Positions 13,938-27,975 of a stretch of DNA of 64,000 bases are shown one piece after another; position 1 is the first letter of the stretch; every line of letters begins with the position of its first letter. Where the stretch lies: assembly GCA_963971285.1 (NCBI GenBank), contig OZ020252.1, positions 20,621,662 to 20,685,661 of the forward strand, written 5' to 3'. The position numbers were made by a program, and so were the translations under genes. Origin of the DNA: Astropecten irregularis (lineage: Eukaryota > Echinodermata > Asteroidea > Paxillosida > Astropectinidae). Below the pieces are notes generated by a model that did no database searches, was not told the origin of the DNA, and saw only the letters and a list, made by a program, of their open reading frames with translations.

Positions 13938-14090
13938 GAGGGCAAGGCCAATTTTCCATTGCAAGTGGCACTTCCATTGGAAAATCATAATGTCTATGGA
14001 AATATTTGAAGGGGCACCAAGGCCAAGAACCAGGTCAACGAAGGCTATGGCCTCCGTGGTCTCCGTGGTCTCCGTTTATATCCAGGCTTG
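13938..14090 (+). repeat. Dispersed repeat, inverse copy at 35591-35730
   Basis: Shares GGAAAATCATAATGTCTATGG and CACCAAGGCCAAGAACCAGG, and continues to GGCTTGAATTTA; all recur as reverse complement at 35591-35730. Confidence 0.65.
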
Positions 14091-14867
14091 AATTTAAGCT
14101 GTCGGTATTATGGTACCGTATGTACCAGTTACATACATGTACACTATGCAGGCATAGTCATTGTGTCTGTAGAGCCTACGTACGGGATGACATTTAGTGT
14201 GGCTCCACGAGAAACGTGCATGAGGAATTGAGGATACATGTATGCAAATTGCAATGTTTTTTACTCTTGTGCCTACATACTGTACATGTACGCGTTGCAG
14301 ACAAAACTCCAGTACTTCTACTGCTCTACATGTATGAAAACATCTATGGTAATCCACTGTGTGACAAAGCCTTGTACACTGTTTGTGGTAAGGATGAGCT
14401 GCGTACACTGTATATGTATATTTTGTCAAACAAGGTTTAAGTCTGGCAGACAAAACACCCAAGATGGAATATTGTAATGTATTGAAGATCTAAAGCTATT
14501 AGGGAACGGTACTTGGCATACTTCATATAAACTTGCCTAGAAACATGACGTGACTTGCAATAACCGGCTACATGCATGGCGTAAAGCCGTAATGTATGGC
14601 ATCGAGCACCAACCCAGGATTCCCTTAACCTGATTCAAATTAGCTCAGTGGAGAAGATTGTAGGAAGGTCTGAAAAGCCGCTGTTCGGGATTATATGAAA
14701 GAGGCCTTGAGGTTCATATTAGTTTTAGAAATAACTCAAGTATTGCCTCCGAAATCACCTGGGCAGAAACTTCATGGATGGTAATTTGCCTCGCTGCTCC
14801 CTGATAATGAAGGCATTTCTGTATCATAGATCTCTCATAGAAGCACTTTTGATAAATCATATAAGGC

Positions 14868-15140
14868 CTTTTGATCCGCCCCGGTTCAGCCCGGCAAGTT
14901 TTTTAACCGGATCGGAGAGACGCAATATTCACACTATGCTTTTGTTGAACCGGTTCATATGACACGCATCATGGCAAAAAATGCAGTTTGGAACCGGGTT
15001 GAGAAATCTACCAGGGTTGATTTCGATCCGGTTCTGCTGCCCTACCCGGGTTGGCTCAGGGTTGAAACTTTTCAAGTGTGAAAAGGGTGGAACACAAATC
15101 TCGGGGTTCAATTCTGTTCCAACCCCAAGATTTTGGATAG
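14868..15140 (+). repeat. Dispersed repeat rich in AACCGG motifs
   Basis: Positions 14956-15130 match 32640-32826 in the same orientation: GGCAAAAAATGCAGTTTGGA, then CAGGGTTGATTT.GATCCGG, CTACCCGGGTTGGCT, TTTTCAAGTGT and GTTCCAACCC. Unclassified. Confidence 0.65.
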
Positions 15141-15958
15141 TATGAAAAGACTGGCTTTTTGAGAGTTCAGCTTTATAATTACATGTAGATAAATTCATAC
15201 ATGTAAGCCCACATACATACACTACATAAGAATGATCATCTCTACAAATGCCTGTAATTGGCTTGAATGTTTTTTTATTGATTTATGTTTGTGCTTTGTT
15301 TCCATTCATTCACTAAAGGGCTTACATGTACATTGTGTTTGTAAGTTTCTTGAATTAATATTAAGAATTTTGGTCTGCACTAGTAGGTACAGTGTGTATT
15401 CTTGTTTTATCTCATGATGTGTGCTCATCTACAAAAGAATGTACATGTAAGTTAATTAATGAAATCAAATATTGAATGGGGTATTTAGAAACAATCTGAA
15501 TGATAACCAATTTTCATATAACCTGTACTGTTTTGTTGATGTACATTGTAGAGTCCGAGTATCACACACACGCACACACACCCATATCAAGAAATGATAT
15601 TATACATGATCTCCATCATCACTTCGCAGTATTGTATAACACAGTGGCACCTGCAGCAGCACCCACGGGAACATGTACCTTACAATTGGACTTCATCTTC
15701 AACCATTCATCGGTCATTGTGATTGCTGTATCAAATCTCCTCATTTCTTACCACTTCTACTTAATGTATCCCCGATCCTGCTAACACCTGCTTCAGTGTT
15801 GTTGTACATACAGAAGTATGCATGCGTGTAGTGGGCTGAAACTGTCATCACCTCGATTGGCCTCAGTGTCAAGTGTGTGTGGCTTGATATTTACTGTACT
15901 CTACCCACAATTATTTATATTTTCCACAAGTATTGTAAGCAGTGAAAATTGCCAATTA

Positions 15959-16155
15959 CAGTGGAACGCCACTATAACGAACATGCTGGGATGCATAGAA
16001 AATATTTGTTATAGTGGTCGTTCGTTATAGTGAACAATGTTCGGCATGCCTATAATAAACATGTAATTGTATGTATAAAAGTTGGGAGCCAAGGATGATG
16101 TTGGGTATAGCCAAATGTTTGGTATAGCGGTGTTCGTTATAGTGGCGTTCCACTG
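15959..16155. mobile_element. Tigger/pogo-like MITE, 24-bp perfect terminal repeats
   Basis: The 197-bp element opens with CAGTGGAACGCCACTATAAC and closes with its exact complement; the perfect repeat is 24 bases (15959-15982 / 16132-16155). CAGTGGAAC ends are typical of Tigger/pogo elements of the Tc1/mariner superfamily. A TA precedes the left end; the right flank is AA, so one base of a TA duplication may have mutated. Internal copies of GTTATAGTG(G) suggest extra transposase sites. Confidence 0.8.
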
Positions 16156-17149
16156 AATAATGAACTTCTTCGGTCTTTCAGGGCTCATTTTTGAAAACAA
16201 GATCAACCTTACCTGTAGTCTCCGTAAGGTCATCTATTCATGTTGGTACCTCCGTATCTTGACAATAAAGAAACCTTTTCAGAGAAAATGCAGCATTGAC
16301 ACAAGACATTTGTTTTCCATACGGCTGACCTTGAAATGGGTCTTGTCCCCTGGGCCAACTCCCTCCTGCTTCATTTGATTTCATGTCATTGTTTAACTCT
16401 GGGTTACGCTAGTAGAAGCAAAAATAAATGAACTGAACATGAAATGACCATGGTCGAGGCCCAAGTTGCCCCAGAGTACATTTAGGTTCCCACAGTACAA
16501 ATGTGAAATGACACGGGGTTAAACTCAGGGTTAAACACCCAGCCTGCCCCCAGGGGCCACGCTTAGAATGGCTCAAGTTGAATTATCCCAAGCTCTCTCT
16601 TATATCAAACAATCTAAAGCAACAGATTTGCAAGACATGGATAACATTTTAACAGATGTGCAAATTGATCACTTTGAATTTGTGATGTCGCATTTAATAC
16701 ACTTCATATCACAGTTTGCAACTTTGCAACACACATGAACAAAATAGGTGTTTTATGTTAAATCTGGATATTTTGTGATCTTTTGATGAGAACATTTGAC
16801 CTAACCTCTCGGGGAATTCTGTGAACACACTAACACCTCAATTTCCGACCTAACTAACCCCATGACACAGGTTCCTCTCATAGCTGCTTGTGCAAATAAG
16901 AGGTCGCAACCCTTAAATGCCACATGTCTGGAGATCCGACCCCAATTAACTGCACGCACAAGTAATAAATAAAGCCGCAGCTGCTCATGACTATTACAAT
17001 AAAAAGATGCAGGCTTTTGCTGTCATGCACTTTTTAATTCCCAAAGTCGGGAAAACATACGGATGAGTATTGATATCCTCTTATTGGGAAAGAATACAAT
17101 AGTGGTTTTCATACATGTCTTAGGAATAGACGTAGAGACAAATTTTATC

Positions 17150-17218
17150 ATCGTCACGCGATGTGCCGTTGCTGGTCGTGACGTTTCAGCTGGTGGAACT
17201 GTTAGCCTTCATCAGGCA
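17150..17218 (-). ncRNA. Hammerhead-ribozyme-like core
   Basis: On the minus strand: CTGATGA (17216-17210), an arm with AGGCT...AGCT, GAAAC, then CGTCACG (17183-17177) pairing with CGTGACG (17158-17152) as a would-be stem III. This is the order of conserved hammerhead pieces. An A instead of the expected U follows stem III, and stem I is not clear, so activity is doubtful. Similar motifs are known in Penelope-like elements and retrozymes. Confidence 0.35.
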
Positions 17219-18283
17219 ACTGATGGACTGGATGTTACAGAGTCCGTTATTTCCTGTTGATCCGCATCCGTAGTCACCGTACCATGTTCTGCGGACGTCG
17301 AACGGGTCACTCCAGTGGACGTCGTAGGGCGTAACAGACTTACACTTATACCATAGTGTCTCTCTTACTCTAGTCTATGTTTGTTCCTAACACTCGTGGA
17401 ATTTGACTTGCATAGTACATGTACTATTATCTTTGGCATCTGTGTATTAGGAATACACTAGATTAGTTTATGGAGATCACAGAGCTTGGGCAGTGATGGA
17501 AGAGTCCATTCATTTGACATCAACTTTACGATGTTCATATGGTGTAGAGCAATATGTGTGTACAGTTTCAATGTCATCCCGGAAAATGTTGCTTAATGTC
17601 ATGTACAGTAACTACAGTACATGTAAACTGTTAGCTGGACTAGTGCACTTTAAAAACACATTTATGGGTATGTATTTCATACACGTACACTTATAATGCA
17701 TAATATTCAATGTCACAAACCTTGTGTGGAGTGAGTCTGCCAAATATTGTAGACCCAGTTTACTACAGCTCAAGATTTGTCCAGCCAAAAAGAAGATAAG
17801 AATGAGGTATTTTTATGTGTTCAACTTCTAAATCAGTAGATCTAAATGAGGACAAAGCATTATCAAATAATTTTAATGTTGAATTCTTAGATCTCGCTGC
17901 CATTTCAGAAAGTCTAAAAGTGTCAATTCTTTGCATAATTTTTGTATTTTGTGATTAAATTGCCTCCGTTGCACGTTGAATCCTCCAAAAATATGATTCA
18001 TCATTGCTCCGGGCATTATCTTCCAAGAGACAATTTCTCCTCAGTCTTCCATTATTAATTCAGACTTCCACATTTGATGGCCAATGTACTGTACATTGTA
18101 CATGTACATGTACTGAACCATTCCATAATAACTTGTACTCTTTTTTTTAGACCTACTTCTAATTTTGGCATGTTTTTGTTTCTTGTCTCGTTCAGATTAG
18201 CTGAGCAAAAAGGAAAGCGTCTTAAGGAGCGGTGACGTTTCCTGATTCTCCTGAAAAGGGTTTTCGCACATCTTCTGTTCCAG

Positions 18284-18334
18284 GCATCACGCTGTCAAAG
18301 AAGTCAATTCCAGATACCATCCAGTCCAGGAATC
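18284..18334 (+). other. Possible small exon (51 bp), perhaps CELF leader
   Basis: A good acceptor (TTCTGTTCCAG) and a strong donor (AATC|GTAAGT) frame 51 bases. All that supports it are the two splice sites. If it belongs to the downstream CELF gene it would be an untranslated 5' exon. Confidence 0.25.
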
Positions 18335-20703
18335 GTAAGTATTACATCCCATGCTTCCCTCATTTCAGAGGATGTGTTTTATAATTTATACACACCTAGT
18401 TGTCACACCATTCAGGACCATCTAGCTCGGATTTACAGGAGTTTTGGGAATTGCCTTCTCACACCAGGCATGCGGTTGATTTTCAATTTTATTTTGGATG
18501 CCCTTTGTAATCAGTTGGAGTTTTCCCCATGCTAATTTGCTTACATTTATATCATGAAGAGAAGCTTTTCTTTGGTGCACACTTTCTCCTGTGTCAAGTC
18601 TAAGATGTAAACATGGACGCCATCCCCTTTTGATCAATGTTTACGCATTACACAGCCATAGATACAGATACACCTACATTAAACACACCGGGCCCTAGTA
18701 CCGCAAAGGTCATGTTAGTCAGTAAGCAGCTTCTGACAGCACATTGTTTCTAAATATTTACAAAAGGAATAGATTACATGTACACTAGTCTGCTACTCCA
18801 AATGAGAAAAAAAAAGTAAAAATAGAATGCCCTAAATACCGCAGAGTGTTGTTTTACCCCCTAAAGCCCATAGGAACCTACGTTTTGTTGGAGAACCCTT
18901 AACCTAGCTCTTAGATCCATATATCAAGAATAGGATTTTCTATTTTAGAATGCATGACAAGATCGTCATTGGGCTTGAAAGTGAATACCTGGCTGCTTGG
19001 TGTTGGTTACCATGGGAACATTATGAAGCAGTAGATATATTTTTTATAATCTCTAATGGTAATTACTCATACACTGTACATGTAAATAAATGTTAATGTG
19101 GCCTATACATTGCATATACCATCCAGATGGTTTTCTTGTACTCATTTGTATGCTTTTCAAAAATGGATTTATCATTAATGAGCTGTCACATTGACACCTG
19201 CTGTCCTCCTTTATTCTGTGCATGTTGGTGTATTGTCATGCATGGACAGTGTACATGTACATACACACATTATGTGAAAGTTTTATCCCCTAAAAATGTC
19301 CAAATTGATCTCCAGAACGGTCCTTTTGGCAACCTGTGGAAAATATGCATACTAGAATCTTAAGCCAGGTAATATGACCGGAGCTACATAAGAAGTGGAC
19401 CAAGGAATACACAGCACGCTATGGCACTGTGTTAAGAGGACTGGCATCGTATTTCCAGCAGACCCCAGGCTTGTAAATTCTGCGGTGGGGATTAGTTGGA
19501 CAGCCTGATTATCCCACCGTGGTACCCCAGCGCCCCTCACCGCTGTAATGTCTAGTGTGTACATGTATGCAAGCAGACTTTGTGATTAAGTTTTCGGTCA
19601 CAAGTGTTGTTATACGGCCTTCACTGGGATACTGTTGATGCAAACAAAATATAAGTACAGGCGTTTTGATAATATAATTGCTGCATGCTTGTAATGTGGT
19701 TCATGTAATTGAAACCTGTTGTAATACAATCATTTCATAAACTTGTGCAGGTGTGTAGAAAGATGGAGGTGGGGGGGGGGGGGGGGGGCTAAGAACTGAT
19801 TTTTTTTTTAAAGATGAATTGCTGAAAATAGAAAAGAAGAAAATAACCCATTTTAATTGCAGTAAATTGTAGTTATTCATTATCTGATATGTACTCGATA
19901 TACATACGTACACTGTACATAGTATACTCGATCCTGCTTTCACATGTGAATAAATAAAGCAGGATAAGATATATATCGAGACAGCCCAAAAAATCAGGCA
20001 ATTTACCGAAACGTGTCAAATTCCGTTCTGGTAAATTTGGCTGTCAGTTCTAGTAGCGACAATGATGTTTATCCTGAAAGGGTAACGCGTGCTGTGTTTT
20101 ATGTGTGAAAGTGGCTGGAGTGGCGTATAGTGTGTTCCAATAAATCTTTGATTTAAAATCCGATAAGTGTATCATCAGTATTCATCATGCTGTGATGTGA
20201 AGCCATGAGCGGCTACATGTTGATATCGAAACAGTGCCAGGCTCGGGCAGCATTTCTGGCCGCAGTGAAGTATTAACATTTGTTCGCATTCATACAACTG
20301 TACAGTTTTACTTACATATGTAGCTATCAAACATACATGTACAATGTACAGGTACAGCCACAATTTGCTATGATACATATCATGTCTGGCTGGGCAACAT
20401 TATTATTATTTGTAAACTGGTGCTTAGCTTATTGAGGAAAATGCGCCGAGCGGATCCGTGGGTCGGGATTTCCCTGCTATTATAGCATCTGGGCCATCAT
20501 TGCTTTGGATACCCAGGAGCCCAAGAAGACTTAATGAGAAATCGTTCTCACAGACCTGTTCAGGATCTAGTCTCTTCTCAACCAGCAGGGATTAATTTTA
20601 CTGCTCTATTAACCACGGAAGTCCCAGTCCACCAAAATGTTCAAATGCCATCGTAGGCTTTTCTTTCCTGCTTACTTCATCACATGTCTTGTCTGCAGTT
20701 TAA

Positions 20704-21076
20704 AGGCAGTATCATACTTTGGTAAGAAACCAAAACAAAAATGTTCACAGATTTACATATAACTTACAGGGTATGAAGATGGTGGTGGTAGAAACATACC
20801 GTTACAATTTTTCCGCCTGCCCTGAAATGGTGTATTTATCCAGAAATTTATAAAACAACGACCAAAAATCTTTTTGATCTTTTAAAAGATCCAAAATAAA
20901 AGAGAAAAGACTTAAGAACTTGTACTGTGGCTGTTTTTCACAGTTTTCTCAAAACGTAGGCAACGTACATGTATGGGACTGAAATTTTCACAGATGACTG
21001 TTACTGTACATCTGTCTTGGTATTTTTGCCCGTGAATCTGTCTTTCTTTGATAAAAACCAAAGTATTTTATTACCT
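20704..21076 (+). mobile_element. TTAA-flanked MITE, copy 4, complete
   Basis: TTAA on both sides (20700-20703, 21077-21080). Left end AGGCAGTATCATACTTTGG, right end CCAAAGTATTTTATTACCT. The left half matches copies 1, 2, 5 and 6; the right half matches only copies 3 and 5. Confidence 0.8.
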
Positions 21077-24000
21077 TTAAAGTGCAGTGAGATATCATGA
21101 AGTATTCTGATAGTAACTGCATTCTGTTCTTGCAGTCGAACTTGCAGTCTAAAAATGCCTTGTTTCCGCTGTGGATCCCAAACTTCTCATACATCTGAGC
21201 CAAAATGAGCACTTAATGTGCAGAGAGGAAGCTGGAAATCACTGGCTTGAAAGGTTTTCACAACTCACAATCAAAAGAGGAAAAGAGAAGAACAGCCTTG
21301 GTTAGATATTGCCCATTAAATTGTCCATCCTGTGTGAATCCTTGAACCTTTTGCATTTGTATCATCAATAATTCACACGCTTTTAATGCTAGTAATGGAC
21401 GAGATCATGCACTGGTGAGAAAGCTTTGAACATCAATATAAAGTAAAACAATCAGCTGTAAGATTTCACAGAAGTGAGAGGTTTTTTTTATTAGAAATCA
21501 TGTCATTTATAATGTTCAAGATGTTAGATTAAGTTTGTAATCAATTTAATTGAATAATTTATGTGTTTTGTTTTATATTTTCTTTATTTCTGGGGTTGGA
21601 AAGAACATATTTTAGGGAACTTCCAATAGGGGGAGTAAGAACTATTCAAGTAAACGTCAACCGTCAGCCACGTCTACGTTTAATCTTTTTTAAATTTTAT
21701 AATCCATTTTAATATGAAATTTGAGCTGTTGCAGGCTTTGCAGGATAATTGCAATCTTGCCTCTAAAATTGCATGTGAATTTCACCACTGAATTAACAAA
21801 CAAAACTGTTCAAACACTCAAATCCCTCCCTCCCCCCCTAGTCTTAGATGAAAATGCCACTGTGAGCCCCTATCTGTCTATCTTTGTAAGTTTGATTCAT
21901 GGTAAAAGGTTTGCAATAAATCCAAGGAGTGGAGTGCAGTTTTACCGTGGAGTTAGATTCAGACACATGGGACACCCGTTGATACGATCAATAGTCTGAA
22001 CATCACATATCATTGATGGAAAGTGTCATATTCAAGTGTGTATGAATATTTCATGTGTGGTGGGCTCTGTACTCTGTACTCTGTCAGTAACGCTCATAAA
22101 GGGTCTCGAGTCAACGCTTCTGAAAATGTTTCCAAATTATGGTCACTTGATACATGTGAAAGTTAGACTTTGGAACAGCTGGGTAATGGGCATATAATTG
22201 GAAAACTGCAGGAACTGCGCACGTTGGTGCTGTAAGTACCGAGGGAGCCCAAATGTTGGATTCGAGTGTCGCATTTAAGCCCTGTCTGTCAAGTACATCC
22301 AGCAATTATGTACTGTATTTCATAAAGATAAGTGTCTGTCTGATGAAATTTACCAAATTGCAGGATACAAATTGATTTAAGCCTTAACAGTCTGCATGAT
22401 TTTTCTGTGATTATTTTACCAGTATTCGCTAAGGTATGAATTTCAAATGAGTTCTGTACATGGCCACTGCAGAATAAAATCAGCATCCGTAAGTTACAAA
22501 ATCCAATTATTCGGAATCTGTAATTATTTGTGAATTGGATTTTGTGCGATACACAAATCCTATTTGAAAGGTCATAATGTAGGGAATGAGAATATTTGAT
22601 CAGTTGATTATCTAACCTTTCTCTATGGCAATACTGTGCACATGGCAGATGCTTAATTTTATGCGTAATTGCATCGTGTCTTCATTTGCTAATAAGATTA
22701 CATGTACATTACTCATTTACATTGGAACATCCCAGCCACAAGATCCACCACCAATAAATTTAATTTAATAAATAAAAACATGTTTAGACGTTATTGTTAA
22801 TATTAAGAGTAATAACGTAAGTTAAAGCTTTGACTTTTCATCATATTCAAAATGAGAAATTTGTAACAATTTCAAGCCTCAGTGCTGAAAAAAATCTGCA
22901 TTTAGATCATTACATGGCAATGTTATGAATTTTCAGTCAATGATGGCCTGTAGCCCTCCTGGTGCTTTGCATGTCATTCACAGAAATGAAAAAAAAGACC
23001 ATTTTGTCATAATTCCGTTCTTTTTTTTAAAACGCTTCAGGGCAGTCTGTACTAGACAGCGGAATGTGCAGACTCAAACTGATATTGCATGGGGTCAGGG
23101 GCCCACCTCTACATGTAGATTATCAGTTCTGCAATCTATGCATTTGCTTGGATCGGTCCGGTCCCGGGCAGATCGTACCATCAGTGATTGATGGCAGAGC
23201 CTGAAGCCAGACTGAAACTCGCTCAGTGCTGACTTCAGTAGAGTCTGTGATTTACATACGGTACATCTCCACCAGTCCCATGTATTGCATTTTATCTCTC
23301 CGAGCTGTGTGCCACGGTTTATTTTCTTATCGTAATGCATGCATGGAGATATGTGCTAAACACTGAGAACAATTAAAAGCAAAGCCTTACATCGTTTATG
23401 TAATTTGAAATCCACAGCACCATTAAAATATCTGATTCAGTATTGCACTAGGTACATGTACAGTACATGTACCGGTATATGTTTCGTTTATTCAGTCTAA
23501 AAACTCATTAAGTGCACACATCCTTGTATAGCAGCTCTATGGTTACAGGTAGCATTGCATATGTGTAAATAGCATTTGGTCTAACTCGTAGGAAGGTTTA
23601 CGCCTCTGTTGACCAAATTCTGGCTTTGTATGCATGAACAACAGCCCGCATAAATATTTTTCAATTGGGCCAGATTTAATCTGAGGCGTGCGTGTGTGTG
23701 TGTGTACTTAATGTATGAATGGTATTGTGTGCAGAATACATGTACGTGGATGCATACAATATCTCGGCCTTGCACATGACCTTGAACGATATGTGTTCAA
23801 TCATCATATGTACATGTTGAAGAAAATGGGGTGCAAAAACACCACAGAAATGCAAAGTGAAATGACCTTTTTTTTCTTTCCCGCAGACACTGGGTTTCTA
23901 GGCTAAACTTACATTTTTGTTAAGAAGATTGTTATTTTTAAATTGAAAGCATTGCAGTCCACATTATGTGGATTTGAAGTTAATCCGGATTTAACAACGC

Positions 24001-27000
24001 TACAATCCAGCGGGGGTCCTGGTCTCTGTTGCCACAGCGAAATTAAAACACTGGAGCCCTCGGAGAATCCTGGCCCATAAGCTGTGCAGCGATGTTACAT
24101 GTATGTTGTGGAGAGATTTAATGAATGCAGAGAAATTGCACTGAAGCAATATTTATGGAAGCAACAGCGTGTCGAGTCGACTAGAATCTACTGGAAACCT
24201 CCTTTGTCATTGCTGTATTTTATTCTCAAGTTATAAACACAGACATTTTGTCCAATCTTCGGAGCTCTGCGCAAAATGTCATATAAATTGCCTGGTTGCC
24301 CATCCTGCCATCTGCTGTATGCACTGTGCACGTAGTACCAGCCATGTTTTTTGGTTAATCTTCACCAAAAAAAAAAAAATTCCTTCGTGAGCTTTATGAA
24401 AAGTGCACAAAAAAAATATTAGGGAGAAAAAAGAGATTGGCATTCTATAGTGCACTATTGATTCTACACTTGTCCTCCGTCAGCGTTTGTGAAGGAGTAA
24501 CTTTGCCTTCGCTGAGGGCTCTACGTACCGCAAGTTGTTATTAGGTTTCAACTAGGGATAGGTCCACGGCATGGATTTACGTCCTCTTATTTGATGGACA
24601 ATCTGACATTTGAGTTAGGAAAAACAATCTGCCAAGGGGTTCATCTTGACCTGTCTATTTAGCAGCCGATGCTTAGAAATAAAGAATGAAGGAAATGGAG
24701 AAGAAAAAAATTCAAGCGGATAGCCGGCAAGATTATATAGATGTTGTCTTCCGTAGGGAATAGAAAGTGATGTTTAGACTGTTAATTGAGCTGCATTCAT
24801 GACCAGTGACATTGCAAAAACCAACATGTAATGTAATATTACCCCCAAACGCAAAGCGAAATCGCACACCAATATGTTATATTTGCATTATCACATGGCG
24901 AAATTGCACACCTATACATTTAAGCATATTGCCCTGGCACATGGTGAAATACGCACCAGTAAACATAATATTGCCCATGCACATGTTTGCAAGAAGGTAC
25001 ACAGGAAGTCACTGGGATGCGTGTCCGGGTCTATTGCATCAAATAAATTTTGCCGTGGCTCATTGTCAATCACAATCCATTGAATGCCTTCCCATACACA
25101 GCATGTGTGTGTGTCATGAGCGTGCCATCACTCTGGTTTCTATCTAACAGACGGCGGTATTTTAATTTGTTGCTCATGTTAAAAACATCACTGGTTTCTC
25201 ATCTGTCTTCCAGAACTTTGTTAAATCAATTTAGATTCAGGTAATAACCTTCTGCCAATTGCTCACCGTCCAGACTGATGACCTGGAATATATAATGCTT
25301 GGATTTAAAGAACAGGATCCAACATGATCCAACGGACGTGTCTAACCGAGCAGGATTTTTCTCAAAGGCATACGAGAAAGGTCTTAGGAAAAATCCTGCC
25401 AGGATTGAAATGTCACGCCCTTCTGTTAAACGCTCGTTATAGCATAAATTTGTCATCAAACTACATTCTTTATTTATGTGTGTTGGGACTTTGTGATGCA
25501 TTTGACTGAGTGCCTGGATATCTGCTTCAGTGCTAGACTGTGTAGTCTTAGTAAAAAAGCAAAGGCTTCATACAAATACTGCATATTGCACCTACAGTGT
25601 ACAATGTACATATGTGTACATGAAATGTTTGTCAACTGGCATCGTCAAATACATGTACTTCAGGGAGTAATGCAACATCTTTTTGGAAACTCTTTAACGT
25701 AAGAGTTGTCGGTGTTCATTGAGAAGAACGGAACCAAAATTTTTTGAATCCATATTTTCTTATAACCAGTGGATGCTAGAGAACTTGTACATTGTGCATA
25801 TCTTGTACATGTACATGTACCAGTCAGGTGCTAAAAGGCATTGGGATTACATAACATTGTATTTAATGTATGCACTTTGTCTAGTCATATAGGATTTACA
25901 TGTACCTGTATACATGTTATAGCGCATTGCCTATTCAAACAGTAACCATCTACCGGTACTTGAATAGTCCATTAATGCTGTATGCAAAATAAATGCAGAG
26001 ATAAGTACTCAGTGACTAGTCAAGTGAATTAATCAAGTCATTTGACAATTTCAATCCTTGCATGGACTATAAAGGTGGCGCTCATCGCACTGGGCACCTG
26101 CTGGTCCGATATTGAAACATGAGTGGTATGATAATATCAGTTGCAAATCCATATTTCAACATATGTGTAATGTGATACTGTTTTGATGAGATTGTTTAAT
26201 GATGCTTTCCAATTTGACAATTTGCAAATTACTGTTACAGTGTTGATAGAAATGTGAATGTCCCAGTGAAATGAACGTTTTTTTCCTTACTGTCCCAGGT
26301 CCCTAAGCAAAGCAAAGATTTTCTGCAGAATGCATGGCAGCGCATTAATTAGCAGAAAACAATAAAGGTTACTCTAGAAATTCTTCGCTAACCAAAAATC
26401 TTGCTTACAGATTCCATGAAATAGATTTCATGCGTAGCAGTGCCCGAAAGCACAAAAAAGGCCGTAACGGATTGCATGAAATTGGGTCCTGATGTTCACA
26501 ACGTAGAACTTTACATTTTTGCAAGATAATTTTGGTTTTATATACAATGCACACATTTTTCAATTAATGGAGAAAAATATTTCAAAGCATTCCTCAAATA
26601 CAGTGTGTTTTGTATCTTAAGTTGATCGGGATGAAGTGTTTTCTTAAGATATTTTGAAGTTACAGTATTGAGGAAACACATTTTACAGTTAAAATTATTA
26701 AGCCGTTTAGAAAGGTCCTGCTACATGTATAGGATCGTAACGTCAGGCCCAACTACATGTAATTCCAAGCATTTAAGATATTCCAGGCTAAATTCTTTTG
26801 GCTGTTGAGCAGTTTGCAGCAGATTTATACTTGTATTAAAATAATTAAATTTAATTATATTAATTAAATAATTTTTGGGGAATAAACATTATTTCATCAT
26901 ATGTCTTGTTTGTCCATTGGCATTGGCTTAGGTATTGTAAAAAAAAAAAAAGTTGGCAAATTCTCGTCACATGAGGGAGCTCTTCAACTGACTGTTCCCA

Positions 27001-27849
27001 GTGGCTATTTTGTGCGTGCTGTTCTCACAGCAAGTCCAATGAATTTTGTTAATGTATTTAAAGAGTCAGACCTTTGTCTCGTTCTCTGTGGATAGGACCA
27101 CAAACCAGTCTATTCCCCACACACAAGAAATTCATCAGTTGACACTTCATTTGCATAGTGTACCAAAGCCCAGACTGGGTAGTGTCTAACAATAAAGCTA
27201 TTGATTTTAATGGAGGATTACACTATGGCAGAGTGATCAGGACATGTAATCAATACTACCATATGACTAGTTCTCAGGACCTAGACAGTTAATGCCGCTG
27301 TACATGTGTATGTTCTAAAGGGCCTGTAGCAGTAGTTTCTGCAGGTCTCTAAATGCGTATTGTGTTACTACACTAGTACATATAGGCATACACAAACTGT
27401 ATTTATCGTGTACATGTTGTACATTGCATGGAAGTCATGAAAGGATGTGGGTACTCAAGTAATGCATATAAATTTACACTGTGTGGTTTAAATCATTGCA
27501 TAGATGCATCTAGATGTGTATAGCACTATTTTACACATGTACATTCATACAATCACACATGTTTACTTTTTATAGTCAATCTACAAGTTCTCTCAAGCAG
27601 CTTTTGGGGTATTTGTGCAGATTCGTTTCCAATTATTCAAGGATTTTGCTCTAACTTATCAGATTTCCTTTCGGTGCAGATTTGAGGAAGCGTGCTTACA
27701 AGTTGTGGAGTTGGAACTTCTTTAATTTGTCAAAATTCAGCCTATTTTTTTTCAGTTAATTTGCTTCTTGATCATAGGCCCCTCTTCATCGGCAACTTTG
27801 GGCATTTCTAATTCTAAGGTCAGTTTGTTACTGGGAATTGAAAATTGAA

Positions 27850-27975
27850 CTTAGAAAAATCGACTGGAGTGGGATTTGAACCGGCGACCTCCTGAATACC
27901 GTACAACACTCATATCCAACCCTACATTGGTGGTGTCCCTAATAGTCCATTATCTTTGTTCGTTTGTCACTGGGA
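27850..27975 (-). mobile_element. tRNA-bearing repeat, fragment
   Basis: Reverse-oriented tRNA-like part (complement of a B box in GGGATTTGAACCGG, then GCGACCTCCTGAATACCGTA) followed by CCAACCCTACATTGGTGGTG and TCCATTATCTTTGTTCG, as in the 46725 copy. Confidence 0.65.

Larger units (their letters stand above)
13540..18283. other. Non-coding stretch
   Basis: Apart from the listed repeats, nothing recognisable. Many TACATGTA palindromes; reading frames of 60-120 codons show no domain pattern and overlap on both strands. Confidence 0.5.

Noticed and set aside
14094..14462. 122-codon minus-strand frame and overlapping + frames
   Set aside because: No recognisable motif, overlaps equally long frames on the other strand and consists largely of TACATGTA-type repeats.
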